NCBI RefSeq assembly: GCF_039542385.1
Contig: NZ_BAABIA010000002.1
Coordinates: forward strand, 372,001-436,000
Direction: 5' to 3'
Length of the DNA stretch: 64,000 nt
Origin: Prosthecobacter algae
Lineage (GTDB): Bacteria > Verrucomicrobiota > Verrucomicrobiia > Verrucomicrobiales > Verrucomicrobiaceae
Made by a program: the position numbers and the translations under genes. The notes under the pieces were generated by a model. That model saw only the letters and a list, made by a program, of their open reading frames with translations. It ran no database searches and was not told where the DNA came from. Positions 44,748-52,519 of the stretch are shown piece by piece. Within the stretch, counting starts at the first letter, position 1. The number at the start of each line of letters is the position of its first letter.

Positions 44748-45096
44748 ACAGTCAGCGGGTATACGCTGGTCCCAGGACGGATTCCAAGCGTTTCCTGGGG
44801 TCAGATCCATGCAAGGGTTCCCACGACGGATGCCCCATTTTAAGGCCAACAGGCCCCTCTCTACCGGAATGGGTAGGTGAAGCATCGTCCCCTGTTCTAG
44901 GGGGAAAGATCGTTTCGTGAATACCTGATTCTGTCTTGGGCTGCTTTTTCCATGGCAAAGGCAATTATTAGACAAATGCTCACATTTAGACAAAACTATT
45001 CGACAATAAATTGACAAATGATTGAACACAGCTCTTTTTGTCGATGTCTGGAATAACATCGTCCAGGAGGCGTCCAACCTTGAACCCCCCATTAAA
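44748..45096. other. 349-bp gap with A/T-rich upstream region of the ECF sigma gene
   Basis: No gene. CCCAGG...CCTGGG pairing near 44772-44802 is a weak hairpin after the oxidoreductase. The stretch 44965-45020 is A/T-rich and repeats GACAA four times (separate entry). The frame of the sigma gene is open from TTG 45022, but that part has no family character. Confidence 0.6.
44971..45017 (+). promoter_or_regulatory. Four GACAA repeats upstream of the ECF sigma gene
   Basis: GACAA at 44971, 44989, 45002 and 45013; the first two share TTAGACAAA, the last is TTGACAAATG, which is also a -35-like hexamer. Intervals of 18, 13 and 11 bp. Candidate binding array or promoter cluster. Confidence 0.4.
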
Positions 45097-45690
45097 ATGA
45101 CTGAAACCATCGACATCGAGCAGGAGCGTCAGATCCAGGAAGACATCCAGTTGATCCAGCGAATCGCAGAACGCGACTCGGCTGCCTTCCAGATGTTCTA
45201 CAAAAAGTATTCTGGCCTCATTTTTGCCGCCATTTCCAACGTCCTCAACGACCACCACGACACCGAAGACGTGATGCAGGAGGTGCTGGTGCAGCTATGG
45301 AACAAAGCCCATCTTTACGAACCCCGTAAGGGCAAGCCACTGACCTGGCTGACAACCATGGCCCGCAATCGTGCCATTGACCGCATCCGCTCCAAGCAGC
45401 GCCGCTCACGCCTCAACGACGACTTTGAATCGGAGAACAAGAAGCTCCAGTTTGAATTCGAGGAATCCGGCTTGGAAATCCTGGAGGAGAAGGAGCGTGA
45501 CTCCATCGTCCACCGTGCCGTATCAAAGCTGAACGACGACCAGCGGGAAGCCATTCATCTGGCCTACTTCAGCGGGCTGACGCAGGCCGAAGTTGCCGAG
45601 CGGCTCAACGAGCCTCTGGGCACTATCAAAGCCCGCATCCGCCGGGGTGTGAGCCGCCTGGAAGCTTTGGTGAAGCCTCGCATGGCCTGA
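45097..45690 (+). CDS. ECF-family RNA polymerase sigma factor
   Basis: 197 aa from ATG 45097. Region 2 holds DSAAFQMFYKKYSGLIFA, then DTEDVMQEVLVQLWNKA and WLTTMARNRAIDRIRSKQRR. Region 4 is the C-terminal VSKLNDDQREAIHLAYFSG, then LTQAEVAERLNEPLGTIKAR helix-turn-helix. A charged linker (about 115-145) joins them. It resembles the SigK/RpoE-type ECF group. No anti-sigma gene is adjacent: the next gene is the convergent cNMP-binding protein. The GACAA array upstream may be its own regulatory region. Confidence 0.93.
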   Translation: MTETIDIEQERQIQEDIQLIQRIAERDSAAFQMFYKKYSGLIFAAISNVLNDHHDTEDVMQEVLVQLWNKAHLYEPRKGKPLTWLTTMARNRAIDRIRSKQRRSRLNDDFESENKKLQFEFEESGLEILEEKERDSIVHRAVSKLNDDQREAIHLAYFSGLTQAEVAERLNEPLGTIKARIRRGVSRLEALVKPRMA

Positions 45691-45722
45691 TTCACATCGG
45701 GCTCATCCGTTTAAAACTCCGC

Positions 45723-45757
45723 ATGGCGCGCCTTTACCGGCGCGCCATTGCTTTTTT
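45723..45757. terminator. Terminator overlapping the stop codon of the cNMP-binding gene
   Basis: A perfect 10-bp stem ATGGCGCGCC (45723-45732) with GGCGCGCCAT (45739-45748), then TGC and six T. It ends the sigma gene on the plus strand; its right arm encodes the last codons (M-A-R-R) of the minus-strand gene. Confidence 0.85.
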
Positions 45758-46345
45758 AGGCGGGCTTTTTTTGGCCGCAGCCTTCTTGGCTTTCACCGCA
45801 GGGGCTTTGCTCACCACCACCGGAGTCGCGGGAGCAGATTCCGCCGCAGGCTCCCCCTTCAGGACGCGCAGTTCCTTTTCCAGCTCCGCCAAACGGCGGG
45901 AGGTAGCGTCCAATTTTTTCGCGACCAAACGGGCGACAAACTCAAAAAGGGCCGCATGAAAAGCGGGATCTTCTTCGCGGGGGTGGATGTCCTGAAGGAA
46001 CTTTTGATCCACCGCCAGGCATAGCGCCCGGCTTCCTGCAATGACGGAGGCTGCGCGCTTGTCCTGATTGACCAGGGCCAGCTCACCAAAAACGTCTCCC
46101 ACACGGGAGATGAGGGCCACTTTTTTACCGGCCACCTTGACCTCCAGCTCCCCGTTCAGGAGGATGTAGATGCGAGAATCAATGGATCCTTCGCGGATGA
46201 TGGTATCGCCCGCATCGCACTGGAGCAGGCTGGAAGAGTTGAGCACTTCATCCAACTGGTCCTCCGTGAAACTGTTGAGGAATGGCACCGAACTTAGCGG
46301 TGCTGGCAGTTGGCCTTCCTCGTGAATGTAAGCGTACTCTTTCAT
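45734..46345 (-). CDS. Cyclic-nucleotide-binding domain protein with histone-H1-like basic tail
   Basis: 203 aa. Residues about 17-125 form a cNMP-binding (CAP-like) domain: VPFLNSFTEDQLDEVLNSSS, GDTIIREGSIDSRIYILLNG, VGDVFGELALVNQDKRAASV. FGELALVNQDKRAA is the phosphate-binding cassette, with Arg retained. A helix follows (about 130-160). The tail VSKAPAVKAKKAAAKKSPPKKAMARR (first part about 179-190) is Lys/Ala/Pro-rich, like histone H1 and bacterial Hc1/AlgP proteins. There is no helix-turn-helix, so DNA contact, if any, would come from the tail. Confidence 0.85.
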   Translation of the reverse strand: MKEYAYIHEEGQLPAPLSSVPFLNSFTEDQLDEVLNSSSLLQCDAGDTIIREGSIDSRIYILLNGELEVKVAGKKVALISRVGDVFGELALVNQDKRAASVIAGSRALCLAVDQKFLQDIHPREEDPAFHAALFEFVARLVAKKLDATSRRLAELEKELRVLKGEPAAESAPATPVVVSKAPAVKAKKAAAKKSPPKKAMARR

Positions 46346-46439
46346 GGAATGCAGAACACTATTTCACGTCTCCGCGATGATGAACAGAGCAATCCCCGTG
46401 CAAACGCAACTTTTTTGTCCACGGGGGCAAAACCTACCC

Positions 46440-47063
46440 TCAGGTGCCGAAGCAGCGGTCTCCTGCATCACCCAGCCCCGGCACAATGTAACAGCGGTCG
46501 TTGAGCCCATCATCAACGGCGGCGGTGATCACTGGCACATCGGGATGCTGGGCGGCAAAGGCCTGCAATCCATGAGGGCAACTCACCACACAAATGAAGG
46601 TGATGGAGGTGGCCCCGGCCTCCTTGAGCTGGTTAACGGCGCTGCAGGCGCTGCCACCGGTGGCCAGCATGGGATCCAGCAGAAAGACATCGGCCTGCGC
46701 CAGCACTGAGGGCAGTTTTGAATAGTAGGGCATGGGCTGGGCGGTGGCCTCATCCCGTGCGATGCCGACGTGGGCCACTATGGCATCTGGCACCAGGGGC
46801 AAGATGGCCTCCTGTAGGCCGAGGCCAGCACGCAAAATGGGCACCAGGACAATGGGCCGCGCAAAGGCTGCGCCCTCCGTTTCAGCCAAGGGGGTCTGCA
46901 CCCGAATGGCCGATGTCTTCAGGTGACGGGTGGCCTCGATAAACAGGATCTCAGCCAGCCTTTGCAGATGCCAGCGAAACTGCCCGCAGGTCGTGTTCAC
47001 CCGACGAATTTCCGTGAGGTGTATCTGGGCGAGCGGGTGCGAGACAACGACGGGAGAGTCCAT
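46440..47063 (-). CDS. upp: Uracil phosphoribosyltransferase
   Basis: Makes UMP from uracil and PRPP. It is 207 aa, usual length. Family marks: TCGQFRWHLQRLAEILFIEA near the start, LVPILRAGLGLQEAI, the PRPP loop DPMLATGGSACSAV, and the uracil-contact C-terminus IVPGLGDAGDRCFGT. It diverges from the SNF2 helicase gene across 144 bp. Confidence 0.96.
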   Translation of the reverse strand: MDSPVVVSHPLAQIHLTEIRRVNTTCGQFRWHLQRLAEILFIEATRHLKTSAIRVQTPLAETEGAAFARPIVLVPILRAGLGLQEAILPLVPDAIVAHVGIARDEATAQPMPYYSKLPSVLAQADVFLLDPMLATGGSACSAVNQLKEAGATSITFICVVSCPHGLQAFAAQHPDVPVITAAVDDGLNDRCYIVPGLGDAGDRCFGT

Positions 47064-47207
47064 ACCGAAGGATGTGCCATCCGCCCGCCTCCGGCAATCG
47101 GCAGTTGCGACGGATCCGCCAGCGATCCTGAAACCAGCTTACACCGCGACGGAAAGCGGTGGCCAGACTCCATGGCCTCGCCATGCTCTTCATCCCCTTC
47201 GTTTCGT

Positions 47208-50200
47208 ATGTCTGCTGCTGCCATCAAGATCACCCCTGCCCAGCGTGTCTCAATCGAAACATCCCTGCAGGATTACGCCCCGCACATCGTGAGCCGGGGT
47301 GCTGCGCTGATGCGCGAACGTGCCGTGCGCAGCATGACCCCCATTCCTGGAGGGCTGGTAGCTCAGGTTCAGGGAAGCAGGATCTACCAGATCACCCTTT
47401 CCTGGACAGAAAAGGAAGCCGTGATCGGCTGCAGTTGCCCCATGGGGAAGCACTGCAAGCACGCTGTGGCCCTGCTGCTGGAACTGCGCAAAAACGCTGT
47501 CCCTGCGCCCCTACCCCAAAAGCCGAGCAACCTCGCCTCCACGAGCTCATCTGCCGCCCCCTCTTTGAGCACTCTCGCCGGCCAAGTCATTGCCAAGCTG
47601 GGTCGGCCCCTACCAACGGAGGCCCGCCAGACACTCCAGGCCGTGGAACCCTGGTGGATCAACAAGATCTCGAAAGTCGAACAGGCTTCGCTGCTCCAAA
47701 GCTGCGGCAGATCCGCCTGGGGTTATCAAAAAGTCACCCTTTGGCCCGCCGAGGTGCCGCCAGCCAATCTCTGGGAATTTCTAGCCTGCCTAGCCATCGC
47801 GCTGAAAAAACTCAATGCCCAACTTCCCGATCCCCTGCCCAGCCTTCTGGATCCAGGATTGCAAAAGGAGCTGGCGGCCAAGTGGCAGCGCCATCACGCC
47901 GTGCAGGAATGGAAAACCTTCATGGGCCAGTGGCAGGATCCAGACCTGGATGAAACCGAAGCGGGCCCAGAGCTGCGCCTCGTGCTGCACTATGCCGGGG
48001 CGACCATCCAGGCTCGCCAGCCGAATGAAGCGGAGTTTGGCAAGATCAGCCAAAAGGCCCTCAAGGATCTCAGCCGCAGCCCTCTGTATGGCGACCCGCC
48101 ACCGAAGATCAATGCGGGATCCAGCTTGGTCCTCAAAGCTTTTCAGGACAGTTACGGCAAGTTCGTCGGCAACGAGCTCGCCCCCCTGGCCGAAAGCCTG
48201 AACCGCTGCCTGACCCAGCTAATCAGCAACCCCGAACTGCTCCGTGAACACGTGGTCTCTGAGGATGGCGAGCCGCTGCAATGCGCGGAAAAACCTCTGA
48301 AGTGGAGCCTGAAAGCACCCACCGCCCCTGGAGGGGACTATCACCTGCATCTGTACACGGACGATGGCCAGCGCCCTGAGCCGCCCGTGGCCATCATTCC
48401 AGGAAACCCGGTACGCTACGTCACCAGCAGCCTCATCTACCCGCTCTCCTACTGGCCCTTCAAAAACGAACGTCAGACTTGGCCGACCGTCATCCCGGCT
48501 GCAGCACTAGAAAGCCGTGAAGGCGTAAATGCCCTGGCCAAGCTGGGAGTTGAAGTGCCAGCCCGCCTGACCGGAAAAGTGCAGACCGTCAAAGCCAGCG
48601 TGGAGGTGAGAGGAGAAGTGTACCGTTACTCGCACTCGCCTAGCGACTACTTCCGCCTCGAGGCGAGCGCCAAGTTTGAAGATGTCGAGGTGCCCAGCAC
48701 CTGGAATGGCAGCCGATGGATCCCCAAATACTGGGACTCCAAAAACATCCATCCCACCGAAGAGAAACTCGTTCAGATTGATAAATCCCGGTTGCCCGCC
48801 ACGGCAGCCTGGCTGCGCCAGATGCCGCTGCGCCAGTCCGCTGCTGCTCCGGAAAAGGTCGAGCAACGCATCAGTGGCAAAGACTGGCCGGATCTGTTTG
48901 CCGCCTGGATAGCCCGCCGACCCGAAGACATCACCGTCACCCTGGATGCCGAACTGGCCAGCCTGCGCGATGGCGGCATCTCCGGCCAGGTGCGGCTGGA
49001 GATCGAGGAATCCAAAAGCGGCATGGACTGGTTTGACCTCACCGTCGCCCTCGATGTCACGGACCACACCCTCAGCCAGGACGAGATCAACCTCCTCCTG
49101 CGTGCGAAGGGCAAATGGGTGAAACTGCCCGGCAAAGGCTGGCGCAAGCTGGAGTTCAATCTGACCGACCAGCAGGAGCAAGACCTGGCGGACCTGGGCC
49201 TTTCCGCCCAGCAGTTCACAGGTGAAAAGCAGCGCCTGCACGCCCTGCAACTGGACAGCCTAACCAAAAGCAGCAGCACACTCCTACCTGCTGACAGTGC
49301 CACCCAGGTGCGCCGCCGCCTGGAGGAAATCCACACTCGTGTCACGCCGGCCCAGCCTGCGGTCATCAGCGCCAACCTGCGCCCGTATCAGACGGAGGGG
49401 TTTCACTTCCTGGCCTATCTTTCCATGAACGGCTTTGGCGGAGTGTTGGCGGATGACATGGGCCTGGGCAAGACCCTGCAGGCGCTGACCTGGATAGCCT
49501 GGCTGCGCGCCGAACAAAAAGTGCAGGAACCCATCCTCGTCATCTGCCCCAAGTCGGTGCAGGACAACTGGCGTGCAGAGGCGGCCCGCTTCAGCCCGGA
49601 TCTGCGGGTCACCGTCTGGAACCGCGGCAACTCAGGCAAAGAAGGCCTGGATGGCCGTGCGGATCTCCTCGTCATCCACTACCCGCACCTGCGCCAGCAT
49701 GAGGACCTGCTGCGGGAGCAGAAATGGGGCGCGGTGATCCTGGATGAAGCGCAGGCCATCAAGAACCCCACCTCCCAAAGCGCCCGTGCCGCCTGTGCGC
49801 TGGAGGCCCGCCACCGCCTGGCCCTCACGGGAACTCCCATCGAGAACCGCCTGCTGGACCTGTGGTCCATCTTCGCCTTTGCCATGCCGGGCATCCTCGG
49901 CAGCCGGGCCAGCTTTGGCCGGATGTTTGATGCGAATGAGGACCCCCTGGCCCGTCGTCGACTCGCCGCGCGCACGAAGCCCTTCCTCCTGCGGCGAACG
50001 AAAAAGGAAGTCGCCACGGACCTGCCTGAACGGGTGGAAGAGGACCTCCTCACGGAGATGGAAGGCACCCAGGCCACACTGTACCAAGCCGAAATCAAAC
50101 GTGCTCGCGCCCAGCTCCTAAAGGTGGAGACCAGCCACCAGCTCGACAAGGTCCGCTTCAACATCCTCACCAGTCTGCTACGCCTACGCCAGATCTGCTG

Positions 50201-50786
50201 CCATCCACGTCTCGTCGGCCTGGACAAAGAGGCCACGCCCGCCAAAGGCAAAAAGAAAAAAGCCGCCGAAGATGAGAGCGAGAGCGCCAAGCTCAATGCC
50301 CTCATCGAGCAATTGGAACCCATCATGGAGGAAGGGCAGAAGGTGCTCGTCTTCTCCCAATTCGTGCAGATGCTGGAAATCATCCAGGACGAAACCGCTA
50401 AACAAAATTGGACCACATTCATCCTCACCGGCGACACCGAAGATCGCGGGGCCCTGGTAAGTGCCTTCCAGTCACATGAAGGGCCGGCCGTCTTCCTCAT
50501 CAGTCTCAAGGCCGGAGGTTCCGGGCTGAATCTCACGGCCGCCAGCTACGTGGTGCTGTATGACCCGTGGTGGAATCCAGCCGTCGAAGCCCAGGCCATC
50601 GACCGCACCCACCGCATCGGCCAAAAGCAGACGGTCTTTGCCTACCGCCTCATCATGAAAGACACCATCGAGGAGAAGATCCGCATGCTGCAAAAGCAGA
50701 AAGGGGCGCTCGCTCAGGACATTCTTGGAGAAGAGAGCTTTGCCCAGGGACTGACCCTGAATGATTTTCAATTCTTGTTAGGCTAA
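47208..50786 (+). CDS. SWIM zinc-finger SNF2-family helicase
   Basis: 1192 aa from ATG 47208; the frame is open to 46923, but that stretch is antisense to upp. A SWIM zinc finger CSCPMGKHCKH is at residues 75-85. The long middle region (about 100-720) is uncharacterised, with several WD/F-rich beta stretches. The motor has ADDMGLGKTLQ (about 750), VILDEAQAIKN (about 845), and a helicase C domain (ILTGDTEDRGALVSAFQS, GGSGLNLTAASYVVLYDPWW, RIGQKQTVFAYRL). ATP-driven remodelling of protein-DNA or RNA complexes is the family role; the specific target is unknown. Confidence 0.92.
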   Translation: MSAAAIKITPAQRVSIETSLQDYAPHIVSRGAALMRERAVRSMTPIPGGLVAQVQGSRIYQITLSWTEKEAVIGCSCPMGKHCKHAVALLLELRKNAVPAPLPQKPSNLASTSSSAAPSLSTLAGQVIAKLGRPLPTEARQTLQAVEPWWINKISKVEQASLLQSCGRSAWGYQKVTLWPAEVPPANLWEFLACLAIALKKLNAQLPDPLPSLLDPGLQKELAAKWQRHHAVQEWKTFMGQWQDPDLDETEAGPELRLVLHYAGATIQARQPNEAEFGKISQKALKDLSRSPLYGDPPPKINAGSSLVLKAFQDSYGKFVGNELAPLAESLNRCLTQLISNPELLREHVVSEDGEPLQCAEKPLKWSLKAPTAPGGDYHLHLYTDDGQRPEPPVAIIPGNPVRYVTSSLIYPLSYWPFKNERQTWPTVIPAAALESREGVNALAKLGVEVPARLTGKVQTVKASVEVRGEVYRYSHSPSDYFRLEASAKFEDVEVPSTWNGSRWIPKYWDSKNIHPTEEKLVQIDKSRLPATAAWLRQMPLRQSAAAPEKVEQRISGKDWPDLFAAWIARRPEDITVTLDAELASLRDGGISGQVRLEIEESKSGMDWFDLTVALDVTDHTLSQDEINLLLRAKGKWVKLPGKGWRKLEFNLTDQQEQDLADLGLSAQQFTGEKQRLHALQLDSLTKSSSTLLPADSATQVRRRLEEIHTRVTPAQPAVISANLRPYQTEGFHFLAYLSMNGFGGVLADDMGLGKTLQALTWIAWLRAEQKVQEPILVICPKSVQDNWRAEAARFSPDLRVTVWNRGNSGKEGLDGRADLLVIHYPHLRQHEDLLREQKWGAVILDEAQAIKNPTSQSARAACALEARHRLALTGTPIENRLLDLWSIFAFAMPGILGSRASFGRMFDANEDPLARRRLAARTKPFLLRRTKKEVATDLPERVEEDLLTEMEGTQATLYQAEIKRARAQLLKVETSHQLDKVRFNILTSLLRLRQICCHPRLVGLDKEATPAKGKKKKAAEDESESAKLNALIEQLEPIMEEGQKVLVFSQFVQMLEIIQDETAKQNWTTFILTGDTEDRGALVSAFQSHEGPAVFLISLKAGGSGLNLTAASYVVLYDPWWNPAVEAQAIDRTHRIGQKQTVFAYRLIMKDTIEEKIRMLQKQKGALAQDILGEESFAQGLTLNDFQFLLG

Positions 50787-50821
50787 GCAGTTACGACCGC
50801 CCCCTTCCAACTGCAAATCCT

Positions 50822-52519
50822 TCATCGACGATCTGGCCTGCCCACCATCTGTCGCATCGTTTCGGGGCTGACTTCTAGGTCGGTGATGCCACGCAATTCG
50901 GGGATCCAGATCTCCACCCGGACGTTCTTGATCCAGGTGTCCAGGGTGAGGCCGGTGAGGGCCAGGCGGTCCAGCGGTTTGTCGAGGTGAAATTCCCAGC
51001 TGTAGGTCGTGTCTTCGTGGAACTGGCCGCTGCGCAGGATGTTTTCATTGCCTGACTGCCGACTGATGAGGTTGTTTTCCCTCACTGAGCCATCTCGCAG
51101 CACCGCCCAGGCCCCGCCGACACCGCCGTCAGCAAAGCGGGGAATGTCATCCATCTGCAAAAGCGGAGCAGGAAGCAGGCGACTGTTCTGCAGGCGCACG
51201 GTCCAGGGTAAGATGTAGGCGCCGCGACCTTCTTTCAGAGGCTGGAACTCAAGGCGTCGGCCGCTTTTCAGCAGGAATGGGGGCGGAGCCTTGAGGAAAT
51301 CGGCCAGGGGCAGGTCCAGCAGTTGGCGCATTTCATAGACGGCCAAGCGCAATTGCCAGGGCTGCGAAGGCAGAGTGGGACCCAAAACCTTATTCAAAGG
51401 AGCTCGCATCGGCGGCGGCCCGGAGAAGTCGGAGGTGAAAGAGAGATCTGTATCGGGGTACTGGTCTAACAAGATCTTCGCCCGATCAAATTCACGCTGC
51501 TTGATGTTGTCATCCATCCAGTAGAAAGGCCCCTCGCCTTTGCGCCAGTGGAGGCGGGCCTGATTCATGTCCAACCCAGCCGGGGCAAAGTGGACCACCA
51601 TGGCCATGTGCCGGGGCGGCAGACCTGCCACGTGGAGAGTGGGCCAGAGGGGCTGCACGGGGCGGGCCTCATCAGCAATCGTTGGAGCGGGGCCAACGAC
51701 GAGCGTCAGCTCATTGGCTGTGTAGGCAGGCAGGGGCAGACGCAGCCAGCTCAGCCATTGCCAATAATGCGAACCTCCCATTGCCAGCATGATGCCCATA
51801 ACCAACAGGGCACCGGCCAGCCTGCGCTGCCGCCCGACAGCCTGCACGAGAAAGACTGCGAGGAAGATGAGGCTGGGCACCACGTAGGCCAAGGAATTCA
51901 GCAAGGCACTGGCCTGACCAAAAGGGGGAACCTCACGATTCACCTGCTGCCAGCCGAGAATTTCCCGCAGTTGACTGAAGGCGATGTCCAGACCGAAATA
52001 CAACACGACAAAGCCTAACAAAAGAAGTGTCAACTGCGCCACCGAGGTGGCCAGACTGGCCAAGGCGGCAAAGAGCAGCGCGGTCACCAGCATGCCCTGT
52101 GCGCTGCCCAGCAGCAGAGCCATCCACGTGCCGACTGAGTGATCAAACCCACGCCACTGCCACGCATCCGCCAGCAGCCAGGGCAGCAGGGCCGTGAGGG
52201 AGAGGAAAAGGCCTTTGCCCAGCACCAGCGCCCAGCGACTGAGGGGGCGTGTGAGCGTGCCTAGGTCTGAGCTCGCCAGAGGCTCCGCCAGGATGACGCG
52301 CATGAACAGAGCCGCAGGGACAAAGATGTTCATGAACTGCAGCCAGTAGGGCTCGCCACGGTAACCTGCATAGGCTTGCCAAAAAGGATCTACCAGATAC
52401 GCAAGACGCAGGACGATGAAGGCCAGCAGAGCCAGAGCCCACAGGCGGTGGTGCTGCCACTCCCTGTGGAGCTGATGCCGCACCTGGGCGGCAAAGGTGA
52501 GCGTGGTGGGAGGGGTCAT
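50822..52519 (-). CDS. ABC-2-type permease, distal subunit
   Basis: 565 aa. About six membrane spans lie in the first 270 residues (LWALALLAFIVLRLAYLV and others). Residues about 280-565 are a soluble, mostly beta domain probably on the outer face (LPAYTANELTLVVGPAP at its start). It overlaps the preceding permease gene by 4 nt (ATGA), so it is translated as one unit. It has the layout of ABC-2 exporters with a large extracytoplasmic domain; the substrate is unknown. Confidence 0.82.
   Translation of the reverse strand: MTPPTTLTFAAQVRHQLHREWQHHRLWALALLAFIVLRLAYLVDPFWQAYAGYRGEPYWLQFMNIFVPAALFMRVILAEPLASSDLGTLTRPLSRWALVLGKGLFLSLTALLPWLLADAWQWRGFDHSVGTWMALLLGSAQGMLVTALLFAALASLATSVAQLTLLLLGFVVLYFGLDIAFSQLREILGWQQVNREVPPFGQASALLNSLAYVVPSLIFLAVFLVQAVGRQRRLAGALLVMGIMLAMGGSHYWQWLSWLRLPLPAYTANELTLVVGPAPTIADEARPVQPLWPTLHVAGLPPRHMAMVVHFAPAGLDMNQARLHWRKGEGPFYWMDDNIKQREFDRAKILLDQYPDTDLSFTSDFSGPPPMRAPLNKVLGPTLPSQPWQLRLAVYEMRQLLDLPLADFLKAPPPFLLKSGRRLEFQPLKEGRGAYILPWTVRLQNSRLLPAPLLQMDDIPRFADGGVGGAWAVLRDGSVRENNLISRQSGNENILRSGQFHEDTTYSWEFHLDKPLDRLALTGLTLDTWIKNVRVEIWIPELRGITDLEVSPETMRQMVGRPDRR

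Noticed and set aside
46923-47207. N-terminal extension of the SNF2 protein
   Set aside because: Overlaps upp antisense and lacks family similarity; MSAAAIKITPAQ begins the conserved part.
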